Positions 1 through 8,354 of a DNA stretch of 64,000 nucleotides are shown in pieces. The stretch covers positions 9,114,001 to 9,178,000 of the forward strand of contig NZ_CP016279.1 in assembly GCF_001542625.1 (NCBI RefSeq), written 5' to 3'. Made by a program: the position numbers and the translations under genes. Each line of letters begins with the position of its first letter. Position 1 is the first letter of the stretch. Under the pieces are notes generated by a model. The model searched no databases. It saw only the letters and a list, made by a program, of their open reading frames with translations, and was not told the DNA's origin. Source of the stretch: Streptomyces griseochromogenes (GTDB taxonomy: Bacteria > Actinomycetota > Actinomycetes > Streptomycetales > Streptomycetaceae).

Positions 1-1
1 C

Positions 2-349
2 TGGCTGGCGTTCGCCCGCATGCTGCTGGGCGCCGGCGAGGCGAACGGCCGCCGCCTGCTGTCGCCCACCTCGGTGAGCCGGATGACCAGCAACCATCTC
101 AGCGCCCGCCAGCGGGAGATCGGCCGACTCTTCCTGGGGGGCCAGGGCTGGGGCTACGGCGCCCAGGTCGATGTCACCCCGGCCGAGCCCTGGAACGTGC
201 CCGGCCGCTACGGCTGGGTCGGCGGCACCGGCACCACCGCGCATCTCGTCCCGGCCACCGGCACGGTCGCGCTGCTGCTCACCCAGGTGGCCATGGCCGA
301 TCCGACGCCGACGCCCCTGATGCGGGACTTCTGGCGGGTCACGGCGTAG
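2..349 (+). CDS. Serine hydrolase (beta-lactamase family), C-terminal fragment
   Basis: This reading frame is open from the left edge and ends at the TAG at 347-349, so only the last ~115 residues are present. The stretch YGWVGGTGTTAHLVP followed by a hydrophobic strand (GTVALLLTQV) resembles the C-terminal part of the class C beta-lactamase / serine hydrolase fold, where a glycine-rich G-x-x-G segment lines the active site. The catalytic SxxK and YxN motifs would lie upstream and cannot be checked. An internal ATG at 20 exists, but homologous sequence continues in frame before it (LAFAR), so it is not taken as the start. Substrate unknown. Confidence 0.65.
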   Translation, partial: WLAFARMLLGAGEANGRRLLSPTSVSRMTSNHLSARQREIGRLFLGGQGWGYGAQVDVTPAEPWNVPGRYGWVGGTGTTAHLVPATGTVALLLTQVAMADPTPTPLMRDFWRVTA

Positions 350-509
350 GGGCGGCCAGGAACGGGTGCGCGGGCCGAGACTCGCTCACCCGTGCCGACC
401 TGCGGCTTCTACCGGAACAGGAGGCTGTTGCGGCCTCGTTCGAGTGGCCGCTTCCGGGAGTCGGCACCACCCTGGGAGGGTCCATCGAGCGACAGGACGG
501 GAGACACAC

Positions 510-914
510 ATGACCTCCGTACTCCGCTGCGGCCGTGCGCTCGGCGCCGCTGCCCTGTCCGTGGCCCTGCTCTCCGGCGGGACGGCCGGAGCCTTCGCCG
601 CCGGCCACGCGGCCGGCCCCGCGAGCACCACGGCCTCGATCAGCGTCATGGCCTCCAAGACCTCGGTGACGGCCGGTGACACGGTGACGTTCACCGGGCT
701 CACCAAGGGCCTGAAAGTCGGCTCCCCGCTGGTGCTCCAGCACGAGAAGTCCGGCACGTGGATCCCCATGAAGGCCACCGCCAAGGTCAAGAACGGCAGC
801 CTGTACGCCCTCTCCGCACAGCTCAACACGAAGGGCACCGAGAAGCTGAGGGTCGCGAGCGCGACCATGTCCGGAAAGGTCTACTCGCCCACCGTCACCG
901 TGAAGGTGAGCTGA
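510..914 (+). CDS. Small secreted protein, Ig-like fold
   Basis: A 134-residue protein with a clear Sec signal peptide: MTSVLRCGR, a hydrophobic core (ALGAAALSVALLSGG) and a probable cleavage after AFA near residue 30. The mature part is short and Thr/Ser/Lys rich, with alternating strands (TVTFTGLTKGLKVGSPLVL, SPTVTVKV), which suggests a single Ig-like or bacterial surface domain. The ATG at 510 is chosen because a purine-rich GGGAGA lies just upstream and the signal peptide begins there; the longer frame upstream is not signal-peptide-like. Its 3' end overlaps the convergent TetR gene by 20 bases. Function unknown; probably extracellular. Confidence 0.75.
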   Translation: MTSVLRCGRALGAAALSVALLSGGTAGAFAAGHAAGPASTTASISVMASKTSVTAGDTVTFTGLTKGLKVGSPLVLQHEKSGTWIPMKATAKVKNGSLYALSAQLNTKGTEKLRVASATMSGKVYSPTVTVKVS

Positions 915-1494
915 GTCCCCGTAGCAGCAGGTCCACGACGGCCGTGAACTCCTCCTCGACGCCGGGGCGGGTCCACTCCCGGGCGTAGCCGGGGTCGTGG
1001 AAACGGCCGGTGGCCTGGAAGACGGCCCGGGCCGCGGCGGCCGGGTCGGGCACCGCGAAGGTGCCCGACCCGGCCCCGTCCGCGATGATCCGGGTCAGCT
1101 GTCCGGTCAGATCGGCAAGGTGCTCGCCGACCACCGTGCCCATCTCGTCGGCCAGCACCGTGTAGGTCGCGAACAGTTCGGGATCGTCGCCCGCCTTGTG
1201 CCGCTTGGCCTCGAACAGCGCGGCGAGCCAGTCCCGCAGCCGGGTCTCCGGGGCGCCCTCCTCGGCGGCGACGATGCCGGCGAGCATGTGCGACGTCCGG
1301 TCCAGCCAGCGCTTGGTGACGGCCTCGCGCAGGGCGGCCTTGGTGCGGAAGTGCCGGTAGACGCTGCCATGACTGACACCCAGCGCGCGGGCCACGTCGA
1401 CCACGGTGGCCTTGGCCGGGCCGTGGCGGCGCAGCACCTCCTCGGTCGCTTCGAGGATGCGCTCGGCGGTCAGGGTCTCGCTGGTCGGTGCCAT
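895..1494 (-). CDS. TetR family transcriptional regulator
   Basis: A 199-residue regulator. The N-terminal helix-turn-helix is typical of TetR: RILEATEEVLRRHG, then VDVARALGVSHGSVYRHFRTKAALREAV at about residues 12-60. The C-terminal ~130 residues form the helical ligand-binding and dimer domain. It lies 26 bp downstream of the aldo/keto reductase on the same strand, so the two probably form one transcript. A palindrome-rich operator upstream of that reductase (2548-2590) is the likely target, giving autoregulation. The ligand cannot be inferred from sequence. Confidence 0.9.
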   Translation of the reverse strand: MAPTSETLTAERILEATEEVLRRHGPAKATVVDVARALGVSHGSVYRHFRTKAALREAVTKRWLDRTSHMLAGIVAAEEGAPETRLRDWLAALFEAKRHKAGDDPELFATYTVLADEMGTVVGEHLADLTGQLTRIIADGAGSGTFAVPDPAAAARAVFQATGRFHDPGYAREWTRPGVEEEFTAVVDLLLRGLSSPSR

Positions 1495-1520
1495 GCTCTA
1501 GACCGTACCGGCAGCCGGGA

Positions 1521-2531
1521 TCAGCGTTCGCTGTCCAGGTGTGCCATCTGCGCGGCCGGGTAGCGGTCGCCCGCCGCCGCGTCCGCCGGGACGGCCTCCT
1601 CGACGGCCGCCAGGTCGGCCTCGTCCAGGGTCACGTCCAGGGCGCCGAGCGACTCGGTGAGCCGGTCGCGGGTGCGGGCGCCGATCAGCGGCACGATGTC
1701 CTCGCCGCGGGAGAGCACCCAGGCGATGGCGATCTGGGCGACGGAGACGCCCTTCTGCTCGGCGATCTTCCGCAGCGCGTCGACCAGGTTCAGGTTGTGC
1801 CGGAGGTTGTCGCCCTGGAAGCGGGGCGTGTGGGCGCGCCAGTCGTCCGCGGCCAGCCGCCGGTCGCGGGAGAAGTGGCCGGAGATCAGGCCGCGGGCGA
1901 GCACGCCGTAGGCGGTGATGGAGATGCCCAGCTCGCGGGTGGTCGGCAGGATCTCCCGCTCGATACCGCGGGAGATGAGCGCGTACTCGATCTGGACGTC
2001 CGCGACGGGCGCCGTGGCCGCGGCCCGGCGGATGGTCTCGGCGCCGACCTCGCTCAGGCCGACGTGCCGGACGTACCCCTTCTCGATCAGCTCGGCGATC
2101 GCGCCGACGGTCTCCTCGATCGGTACGGCCGGGTCGAGGCGGGCGATCCGGTAGACGTCGATGTGGTCGACGCCGAGGCGCTGGAGGGAGTAGGCGGCGA
2201 AGTTCTTCACGGCGGTGGGACGGCCGTCGAAGCCGTTCCAGTCGCCGTCCGGGCCGCGCAGGGCGCCGAACTTCACGCTGACCAGCGCCTGTTCGCGGCG
2301 GGCGGCGGGCGCGGTGCGCAGGGCCTCGCCGATCAGCATCTCGTTGTGGCCCATGGCGTAGAAGTCGCCGGTGTCCAGCAGGGTCACGCCCGCTTCCAGG
2401 GCGGCGTGGACGGTCGCTATGGACTCGGCGCGGTCGGCGTCGCCGTACATCGAGGACATGCCCATGCAGCCGAGGCCGAGGGCGGAGACCTGGGGTCCGG
2501 TGGTTCCGAGCTTTCGGGTTCGCATCGTCAT
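1521..2531 (-). CDS. Aldo/keto reductase
   Basis: A 336-residue NADPH-dependent (alpha/beta)8 barrel oxidoreductase. It opens with the RKLGTTGPQVSALGLGCMGMS signature of the AKR superfamily; LLDTGDFYAMGHNE carries the catalytic Asp and Tyr and VSVKFG the catalytic Lys. Later segments VDHIDVYRIARLDP, IAELIEKGYVRHVGLSE and the IPLIGART-type cofactor loop (VPLIGART) all fit. The ATG at 2531 is preferred over one 12 codons upstream because AGGGTGG precedes it at proper spacing. The first gene of a likely two-gene operon with the TetR regulator. Physiological substrate unknown; an aldehyde or ketone of xenobiotic or metabolic origin is usual. Confidence 0.9.
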   Translation of the reverse strand: MTMRTRKLGTTGPQVSALGLGCMGMSSMYGDADRAESIATVHAALEAGVTLLDTGDFYAMGHNEMLIGEALRTAPAARREQALVSVKFGALRGPDGDWNGFDGRPTAVKNFAAYSLQRLGVDHIDVYRIARLDPAVPIEETVGAIAELIEKGYVRHVGLSEVGAETIRRAAATAPVADVQIEYALISRGIEREILPTTRELGISITAYGVLARGLISGHFSRDRRLAADDWRAHTPRFQGDNLRHNLNLVDALRKIAEQKGVSVAQIAIAWVLSRGEDIVPLIGARTRDRLTESLGALDVTLDEADLAAVEEAVPADAAAGDRYPAAQMAHLDSER

Positions 2532-2547
2532 GCCGTCCACCCTGCCA

Positions 2548-2590
2548 TGACAGCTGACAGATTTCAATATCTGTCATTTCAACTCTGTCA
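2548..2590. promoter_or_regulatory. Operator cluster of TGACAG/CTGTCA half-sites upstream of the aldo/keto reductase
   Basis: Directly visible: a perfect inverted repeat TGACAGAT (2555-2562) and ATCTGTCA (2569-2576) separated by 6 bases. It is flanked by one extra TGACAG (2548-2553) and one extra CTGTCA (2585-2590). The array lies 17-59 bp upstream of the reductase start and also close to the chitinase promoter. Symmetric sites of this size are typical TetR operators, and a TetR gene sits at the end of the same transcript, so autoregulation is inferred. Confidence 0.6.
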
Positions 2591-2604
2591 TTCGCGATGC
2601 CAAT

Positions 2605-2637
2605 TGGTCCAGACCTATTGACGAGAGGTCTGGACCA
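2605..2637 (+). promoter_or_regulatory. Chitinase promoter with two inverted DasR-type (dre) boxes
   Basis: TGGTCCAGACCT at 2605-2616 and its exact reverse complement AGGTCTGGACCA at 2626-2637 flank a -35-like TTGACG (2618-2623). Streptomycete chitinase promoters are known to carry repeated 12-bp boxes of this sequence, which bind the GlcNAc-responsive GntR repressor DasR. The position, 54 bp before the chitinase start, fits control of that gene. Confidence 0.75.
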
Positions 2638-2690
2638 CGAGCACTGTCATGCCTACGACACCTCACCGCACCCCCACCGGGAGGCCTCGC

Positions 2691-3734
2691 ATGGTCAGAC
2701 GTCTGCTCACCGCCGCGCTCACGGCGGCCGTCCTCGCCCCCCTGGCGATCGCCACCGCCCCCACCGCCTCCGCCGCCGACACCTGCGCCGTGAAGTCGCG
2801 CCCGGCCGGCAAGGTGCTCCAGGGCTACTGGGAGAACTGGGACGGCTCCGCGAACGGCGTCCACCCGCCCTTCGGCTGGACCCCGATCACCGACTCCCGC
2901 ATCCCCGCACACGGCTACAACGTGATCGACGCGGCCTTCCCGGTCATCCGCTCGGACGGCACGGCACTGTGGGAGGACGGCATGGACAGCGGCGTGAAGG
3001 TGGCCACGCCCGCCGAGATGTGCGCGGCCAAGGCGGCCGGCCGGACGATCCTGCTCTCCATCGGAGGCGCGGCGGCCGGTATCGACCTGAACTCCTCCGC
3101 CGTGGCCGACCGGTTCGTCGCGACCATCGTCCCGATCCTGAAGAAGTACAACTTCGACGGCATCGACATCGACATCGAGACCGGTCTGACGGGCAGCGGC
3201 GACATCAGCCAACTGTCCACGTCCCAGGCCAACTTGATCCGCATCATCGACGGCATCCTCGCGCGGATGCCGTCGGGCTTCGGCCTGACGATGGCCCCCG
3301 AGACCGCGTACGTCACCGGCGGCAGCATCACCTACGGCTCGATCTGGGGCGCGTATCTGCCCGTCGTCAAGAAGTACGCGGACAACGGCCGGCTGTGGTG
3401 GCTGAACATGCAGTACTACAACGGCAGCATGTACGGCTGCTCCGGCGACTCCTACTCCGCGGGCACCGTGGCCGGCTTCACCGCACAGACCGACTGTCTG
3501 AACAAGGGCCTGGTGGTGCAGGGCACGACGGTCAAGGTGCCCTACGACAAGCAGGTGCCCGGCCTGCCGGCGCAGCCGGGCGCGGGCGGCGGCTACATGT
3601 CCCCGTCCCTGGTCTCCCAGGCCTGGCAGCACTACGGCGGCGCGGTCAAGGGCCTGATGACCTGGTCGATCAACTGGGACGGCTCGAAGAACTGGACCTT
3701 CGGCGACAACGTGAAGGCGCTTCAGGGCCGCTGA
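2691..3734 (+). CDS. Secreted chitinase, GH18
   Basis: A 347-residue glycoside hydrolase that cleaves beta-1,4 GlcNAc links in chitin outside the cell. The signal peptide is MVRRLLTAALTAAVLAPLAI with cleavage near ASA-AD (residue 29). The GH18 barrel shows the SIGG strand at about 123-126 and the catalytic DGIDIDIE at 156-163, with Glu163 as proton donor; YWENW and the C-terminal MTWSINWD are further barrel strands. There is no carbohydrate-binding or fibronectin domain, so it is a single-domain enzyme. The ATG at 2691 is chosen over the one at 2649 because GGGAGG is correctly spaced and the signal peptide starts there. Probably repressed by DasR through the two boxes upstream. Confidence 0.95.
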   Translation: MVRRLLTAALTAAVLAPLAIATAPTASAADTCAVKSRPAGKVLQGYWENWDGSANGVHPPFGWTPITDSRIPAHGYNVIDAAFPVIRSDGTALWEDGMDSGVKVATPAEMCAAKAAGRTILLSIGGAAAGIDLNSSAVADRFVATIVPILKKYNFDGIDIDIETGLTGSGDISQLSTSQANLIRIIDGILARMPSGFGLTMAPETAYVTGGSITYGSIWGAYLPVVKKYADNGRLWWLNMQYYNGSMYGCSGDSYSAGTVAGFTAQTDCLNKGLVVQGTTVKVPYDKQVPGLPAQPGAGGGYMSPSLVSQAWQHYGGAVKGLMTWSINWDGSKNWTFGDNVKALQGR

Positions 3735-3764
3735 GCACTCCGCCCCCACCGGCTCCGGCAGCCG

Positions 3765-4376
3765 CTACCTGGCCGTGAGGGCGAGCTTGGCGCCGAGCGC
3801 GAGGAAGGATCCCGCGAAGGTCCGCCGCAGCCAGGCCATGACCCTCGGCCGGGAGGTGACATGGCTGCGCACGGAGGCGGCGAGGACGCCGTACAGGGCG
3901 AAGACGACGAAGGTCAGCAGCATGAAGACGCCGCTCAGCCCCAGCATGCGCGGGAGCGCGTGCGGCTCGCCGGGGTTCACGAACTGGGGCAGGAAGGCGA
4001 AGAAGAAGATGGTCAGCTTGGGGTTGAGCAGGTTGATCAGCACGCCTCGGGCGATCACCCGCGCCGCCGGGTCCGGTCCGCCGTCCTGCTCCACGGCGAT
4101 CGCCTTCTTGTCCCGCAGCGTGGCCCACGCCATGTGCAGCAGATAGGCCACACCGGCGTACTTGAGGACCTGGAACGCGGTGGCGCTCGCGTTCAGGAGC
4201 GCGGCGAGTCCGGTGACGGTGGCGAGGACGTGCGGGACGATCCCGAGCGTGCAGGCGAAGGCGGCGACGACACCGGCGCGGCGCCCGTGGGAGAGGGCGG
4301 CGGCGAGGGTGTAGACGACGCCGGTGCCCGGGGTGACGACCATGACGAGGGTGGTCAGGAGGAAGGCGAGGCTCAT
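3765..4376 (-). CDS. LysE/RhtB family amino-acid exporter
   Basis: A 203-residue inner-membrane protein with about six hydrophobic segments. The N-terminal MSLAFLLTTLVMVVTPGTGVV carries the conserved TPGP-like turn of the LysE family, and the internal GVLINLLNPKLTIFFFAFLPQFV is the LysE signature (LNPK, then FLPQF). Family members export basic or neutral amino acids and related small compounds; the substrate cannot be told here. The start at 4376 has AGGGTGG upstream. It is divergent from the endonuclease-family gene, and the 282-bp gap between them holds a 12-bp tandem repeat array. Confidence 0.9.
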   Translation of the reverse strand: MSLAFLLTTLVMVVTPGTGVVYTLAAALSHGRRAGVVAAFACTLGIVPHVLATVTGLAALLNASATAFQVLKYAGVAYLLHMAWATLRDKKAIAVEQDGGPDPAARVIARGVLINLLNPKLTIFFFAFLPQFVNPGEPHALPRMLGLSGVFMLLTFVVFALYGVLAASVRSHVTSRPRVMAWLRRTFAGSFLALGAKLALTAR

Positions 4377-4414
4377 GAGGCCACCCTGGCGCCCCGGACA
4401 CCGACCGGACAGGG

Positions 4415-4486
4415 CCAATCCCGGGCCGTCATGGGAGACCAATTTCCGGACCAATTTCCGAGCCAATTTCCGGGCCAATTTCCGGC
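4415..4486. repeat. 12-bp tandem repeat array in the LysE upstream region
   Basis: Four consecutive 12-mers begin at 4439, 4451, 4463 and 4475, each CCAATTTCCG followed by two variable bases (GA, AG, GG, GC). A degenerate copy, CCAATCCCGGGC, lies in phase at 4415. It is AT-richer than its surroundings. It sits 39-110 bp upstream of the LysE start, within the divergent gap. It may be a cooperative regulator-binding array or a slippage-prone minisatellite. Confidence 0.8.
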
Positions 4487-4658
4487 GGGAACCGGCGAGG
4501 TGACCGGCCCCGCAGACCCACGCCGACAACCGGCGCCGTCGCTTCGCTCCGTTGGACACGGTTCGGCGGTGCTCGGAGAATGGGACTGTCGGCGAGCGGT
4601 CACCGAGGCGGCGCCCGCCGTCGGCCGTGCGGTGCTCCCGCGCCGCCAAGGAGTCGCC

Positions 4659-5771
4659 ATGAGCATCCGGATCGCCACCTTCAACATGGAGAACCTCTTC
4701 CGCCGGCCCACGGCCTTCCGCGTCACGGAGCCGGCGAAGCGGCGGGAAATCCTCGACGACTTCGACAAGTTGGTCGCCCTCCTCGACCTTGCGACGTACA
4801 CGGACGATGACAAGAAGGAGATCGTCCGGCTGATCAAGAGGTACCGGGCGTACGCCATCGACCCGGAGAACCCGCCGCCGATCTTCGTCAACCAGTCCCG
4901 CCCGGGCAGGCACTCGGGACTCTTCGAGACGTCCGGCCCCGCGGACAACCCCCACATCGAGATCAAGGCGGGCGGCCGCGCCTCATGGACCGGCTGGGCC
5001 GAACTCGGGCAGGACGACCTCGACATGAGCGTGGTGCGGAACACCGGCCGGGTGGTCGCGGAGGTCGACGCCGACATCCTGCTGACCGTGGAGGTCGAGG
5101 ACCGGCTCACTCTGGAACGCTTCAACACACACGTCCTGGCCGGGGCGCTGGGCAGACGGCCGTACCCGTACAACCTGCTGGTCGACGGCAACGATGCCCG
5201 GGGCATCGACATCGGGATCCTCAGCCGGCACCCGATCACGTCCGTCCGGTCCCACATCTTCGACACCGACCCGGACCAACCCGCCGACCGGCTGTTCAGC
5301 CGTGACTGCCCCGAGTTCGAGATCCAGCTCGACGGATCGCCGCTGGTGATCCTCGGCAACCACCTCAAGAGCAAGTTCCAGGACGACCCGGACCTCAGGC
5401 TGGCCCAGGCCAAGCGGGTCGCGGAGATCTACCGGGCGGCGGCGGAGCGCACCCCGCACGTCATGGTCGCCGGGGACCTCAACGACGACCCGGGGAGCGA
5501 AGCGGTCGCGGAGCTGGTGGACGCCGGTCTGCGCGATGTGATGAGTCACCGCGTCTACCACGGCGAGCCCGGCACCCACGGGACATGCGCCTCGTCCGAG
5601 GACAAGCTCGACTACCTGCTGCTCCCTCCGCCGCTTTGGCACGAGGTTCAGCACGTGGGCCTGGAGACCCGCGGGATCCACGCGGACGGCATCAAGTCCT
5701 TCGACACGGTGACGTCCAAACTCAACGAGGCATCCGACCACGCGGCGCTGTACGTGGACCTGGACCTGTGA
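4659..5771 (+). CDS. Endonuclease/exonuclease/phosphatase family protein
   Basis: A 370-residue protein of the metal-dependent EEP fold. Visible motifs in order: RIATFNMENLF at the start (metal-binding Asn and Glu), VDADILLTVEVED, LGNHLKSKF, the GDLNDDPGS loop and the C-terminal SDHAALYVDLDL with the catalytic Asp-His. Members hydrolyse phosphodiester or phosphomonoester bonds in DNA, phospholipids or inositol phosphates; which one is not clear. There is no signal peptide, so it is probably cytoplasmic. The ATG at 4659 has a good AAGGAG box. A strong bidirectional terminator follows. Confidence 0.85.
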   Translation: MSIRIATFNMENLFRRPTAFRVTEPAKRREILDDFDKLVALLDLATYTDDDKKEIVRLIKRYRAYAIDPENPPPIFVNQSRPGRHSGLFETSGPADNPHIEIKAGGRASWTGWAELGQDDLDMSVVRNTGRVVAEVDADILLTVEVEDRLTLERFNTHVLAGALGRRPYPYNLLVDGNDARGIDIGILSRHPITSVRSHIFDTDPDQPADRLFSRDCPEFEIQLDGSPLVILGNHLKSKFQDDPDLRLAQAKRVAEIYRAAAERTPHVMVAGDLNDDPGSEAVAELVDAGLRDVMSHRVYHGEPGTHGTCASSEDKLDYLLLPPPLWHEVQHVGLETRGIHADGIKSFDTVTSKLNEASDHAALYVDLDL

Positions 5772-5777
5772 AAGCAC

Positions 5778-5814
5778 GTCCACCCCCACCCGACCTGGTC
5801 GGGTGGGGGTGGAC
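5778..5814. terminator. Bidirectional hairpin terminator
   Basis: A perfect 17-bp stem (5778-5794 with 5798-5814) around a 3-base loop sits 6 bp after the stop at 5771 and 22 bp after the stop of the convergent glyS gene. The stem is GC rich and lacks a clear T-tract, as usual in streptomycetes. It can serve both genes. Confidence 0.85.
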
Positions 5815-5835
5815 GGAGAACCGGGACTTCGGACC

Positions 5836-7218
5836 TCAGCAGCCCAGCAGGCGGCTGGCGAGGTACCCCTCGATCTGGTCCAGCGACACGCGCTCCTGCT
5901 TCATCGAGTCACGCTCGCGGACGGTGACGGCGTTGTCCTCGAGCGTGTCGAAGTCGACGGTCACGCAGTACGGCGTACCGATCTCGTCCTGGCGGCGGTA
6001 GCGGCGGCCGATGGCGCCGGCGTCGTCGAACTCGATGTTCCAGTGCTGGCGCAGCGCCTGGGCGAGGCCCTTGGCCTTCGGGGACAGCTCGGGGTTGCGG
6101 GACAGCGGCAGAACCGCCACCTTCACCGGAGCCAGACGGTGGTCGAGGCGCAGCACCGTCCGCTTCTCCATCTTGCCCTTGGCGTTCGGCGCCTCGTCCT
6201 CGACGTAGGCGTCGAGGAGGAAGGCCAGCATGGTGCGGCCGACACCGGCCGCGGGCTCGATGACGTACGGCGTCCAGCGCTCGCCGGCCTCCTGGTCGAA
6301 GTACGACAGGTCCTGGCCCGAGGCCTTCGAGTGCGCACCCAGGTCGTAGTCCGTCCGGTTCGCGACACCCTCCAGCTCGCCCCACTCGCTGCCGCCGAAC
6401 TGGAAGCGGTACTCGATGTCGGCGGTGCGCTTGGAGTAGTGGGAGAGCTTCTCCTTCGGGTGCTCGTACCAGCGCATGTTCTCAGTACGCAGGCCGAGGC
6501 CGGTGTACCAGTTCCAGCGCTGCTCCATCCAGTACTCCTGCCACTTCTCGTCCTCGCCCGGCTTGACGAAGAACTCCATCTCCATCTGCTCGAACTCGCG
6601 GGTGCGGAAGATGAAGTTGCCGGGCGTGATCTCGTTGCGGAAGGACTTGCCCATCTGCGCGATGCCGAACGGCGGCTTGCGGCGCGAGGTGGTCTGGACC
6701 TGGGCGAAGTTGGTGAAGATGCCCTGGGCGGTCTCGGGGCGCAGGTAGGCGACGGAGCCGGAGTCCTGGGTCGGGCCGAGGTGGGTGGAGAGCAGACCCG
6801 AGAACTGCTTGGGCTCGGTGAACTGACCCTTGTTGCCGCAGTTCGGGCAGTTGATGTCGGCCAGGCCGTTCTCCGGGGCCTTGCCCTTCTTCTCCTCGTA
6901 CGCCTCTTCCAGGTGGTCGGCGCGGAACCGCTTGTGACACGCGGTGCACTCGGTCAGCGGGTCCGTGAAGGTGGCGACGTGGCCGGATGCGACCCAGACC
7001 TCGGAGGCCAGGATGACGGAGGAGTCGATACCGACGACGTCCTCGCGCGACGTCACCATGTAGCGCCACCACTGACGCTTGATGTTCTCCTTGAGCTCGA
7101 CACCCAGCGGTCCGTAGTCCCAGGCGGCACGCTGTCCGCCGTAGATCTCACTGCACGGGAAAACGAAGCCACGGCGCTTGCTCAGGCTGACGATGGTGTC
7201 GATCTTGTCGGCGGCCAC
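5836..7218 (-). CDS. glyS: Glycyl-tRNA synthetase, homodimeric class II
   Basis: A 460-residue enzyme that charges tRNA-Gly with glycine using ATP. Class II features are visible: [28 protein letters not shown] near the N-terminus, motif 2 [25 protein letters not shown], and motif 3-like [14 protein letters not shown]. An inserted zinc ribbon (CTACHKRF ... CPNCGNKG) lies near residue 90. The C-terminal anticodon-binding domain starts at about [17 protein letters not shown]. The length matches the alpha2-type enzyme of Gram-positive bacteria. An essential core gene, divergent from the zinc uptake operon. Confidence 0.98.
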   Translation of the reverse strand: MAADKIDTIVSLSKRRGFVFPCSEIYGGQRAAWDYGPLGVELKENIKRQWWRYMVTSREDVVGIDSSVILASEVWVASGHVATFTDPLTECTACHKRFRADHLEEAYEEKKGKAPENGLADINCPNCGNKGQFTEPKQFSGLLSTHLGPTQDSGSVAYLRPETAQGIFTNFAQVQTTSRRKPPFGIAQMGKSFRNEITPGNFIFRTREFEQMEMEFFVKPGEDEKWQEYWMEQRWNWYTGLGLRTENMRWYEHPKEKLSHYSKRTADIEYRFQFGGSEWGELEGVANRTDYDLGAHSKASGQDLSYFDQEAGERWTPYVIEPAAGVGRTMLAFLLDAYVEDEAPNAKGKMEKRTVLRLDHRLAPVKVAVLPLSRNPELSPKAKGLAQALRQHWNIEFDDAGAIGRRYRRQDEIGTPYCVTVDFDTLEDNAVTVRERDSMKQERVSLDQIEGYLASRLLGC

Positions 7219-7343
7219 GGTGCTCTCTTCATTACGACGACGGGCGTTGAAGCGAGATGCTTCCAGCGAATGATTCAGGTTACCGGCGCAGGCTCCCCCA
7301 CGGCCAAATCGGCCCCCTGTTCACGGCCTCCCCCAAGGCCTTG

Positions 7344-7382
7344 TTGACAACGGTTTCCATATTTGTTGAAAATGACTGTCAT
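7344..7382 (+). promoter_or_regulatory. Zinc-uptake promoter with Zur box; possibly leaderless
   Basis: TTGACA at 7344-7349 and GAAAAT at 7368-7373 (18-bp spacer) form a good promoter. The 15-mer TGAAAATGACTGTCA at 7367-7381, containing the perfect palindrome ATGACTGTCAT (7372-7382), resembles the TGAAAATnATTTTCA-type Zur operator. It overlaps the -10 and the ATG at 7381. Transcription would begin about at that ATG, so the mRNA may be leaderless; no Shine-Dalgarno sequence is seen. Confidence 0.6.
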
Positions 7383-8337
7383 GAACGTACGACGACAGCT
7401 CATACCCGCGGCCGCGGCGACCGCGGTCACTGCCCTCGGGCTCGGCTCCCTCACCGCCTGCTCCAGTGACACCGCCGCGGCCAACACCGGTAAGTTCGAC
7501 GTCGTCGCGTCGTTCTACCCGATGGCCTTCCTCGCCGAGCGGATCGGCGGCGCCCACGTTCACGTCACCCCCCTGACCTCCCCCGGCCAGGAGCCGCACG
7601 ACCTGGAGATCAGCCCGAAGCAGATCGCCATGATCCAGGACTCCGACGCGGTCCTGTACCTGAAGAACCTCCAGCCCTCCGTCGACGACGCGGTGGCCCA
7701 GTCCCCGGTCAGGACGAAGATCGACGCGGCCGCCCTGACCACGCTGGAGCAGCACGGCAACGAGGTCGGCGGCCACGCGGCCGCGCACGACACGCACACG
7801 GGCGAGGAGTCCGCCGGCAAGGACCCGCACATCTGGCTCGACCCGGTGCGCTACGCCCAGGTCGCCGAGGGCGTCGGCAAGGCCTTCGAGAAGGCCGACC
7901 CCGAGCACGCGGCCGACTACAAGAAGAACACCGCGGCCCTGGTCAGGCAGCTGAACGAGCTGAACACCCGGTTCGAGGAAGGCCTGGCGCACACGAGGAC
8001 CAAGGTCTTCGTCACCACGCACGCCGCCTTCGGCTACCTCGCCGAGCGCTACGGCCTCACCGAGGAGGCCATCAACGGCCTCGACCCCGACTCCGAGCCG
8101 AGCGCGGCCCGGGTCAAGGACCTGGAGAAGATGGCCAAGGCCGACGGCGTCTCCACCGTCTTCTACGAGACGCTCGTCAGCGACAAGACCGCGAAGACCA
8201 TCGCGCGCGACGCGGATCTGAAGACGGACGTACTGGACCCGATCGAGGGCATCACGGCCAAGTCCCGCGGCAAGGACTACTTCTCCGTCCAAGAGGCCAA
8301 CCTCAAGGCGCTCCAGCAGGCGCTGGGCGCCAAGTGA
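7381..8337 (+). CDS. znuA: Zinc ABC transporter, substrate-binding lipoprotein
   Basis: A 318-residue periplasmic-type zinc receptor (cluster A-I / ZnuA-AdcA family). The signal peptide ends in the lipobox LTAC (LGSLTACSSD), so it is anchored outside the membrane as a lipoprotein. Zinc ligands expected in the family are visible: the histidine after GQEPHDLE, a short His-rich loop (HAAAHDTHTGEE), KDPHIWLDP, and THAAFGYLAERYGL near the middle. ATG 7381 is preferred to 7363 (TTG) and 7372, since these fall inside the promoter/operator. First gene of the znuA-znuC-znuB-zur run. Confidence 0.92.
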   Translation: MNVRRQLIPAAAATAVTALGLGSLTACSSDTAAANTGKFDVVASFYPMAFLAERIGGAHVHVTPLTSPGQEPHDLEISPKQIAMIQDSDAVLYLKNLQPSVDDAVAQSPVRTKIDAAALTTLEQHGNEVGGHAAAHDTHTGEESAGKDPHIWLDPVRYAQVAEGVGKAFEKADPEHAADYKKNTAALVRQLNELNTRFEEGLAHTRTKVFVTTHAAFGYLAERYGLTEEAINGLDPDSEPSAARVKDLEKMAKADGVSTVFYETLVSDKTAKTIARDADLKTDVLDPIEGITAKSRGKDYFSVQEANLKALQQALGAK

Positions 8338-8354
8338 CCGGCAAAGGAGACCAG

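Noticed and set aside
1488..2621. Plus-strand frame antisense to the aldo/keto reductase.
   Set aside because: Composition typical of shadow frames; the minus strand carries all conserved motifs.
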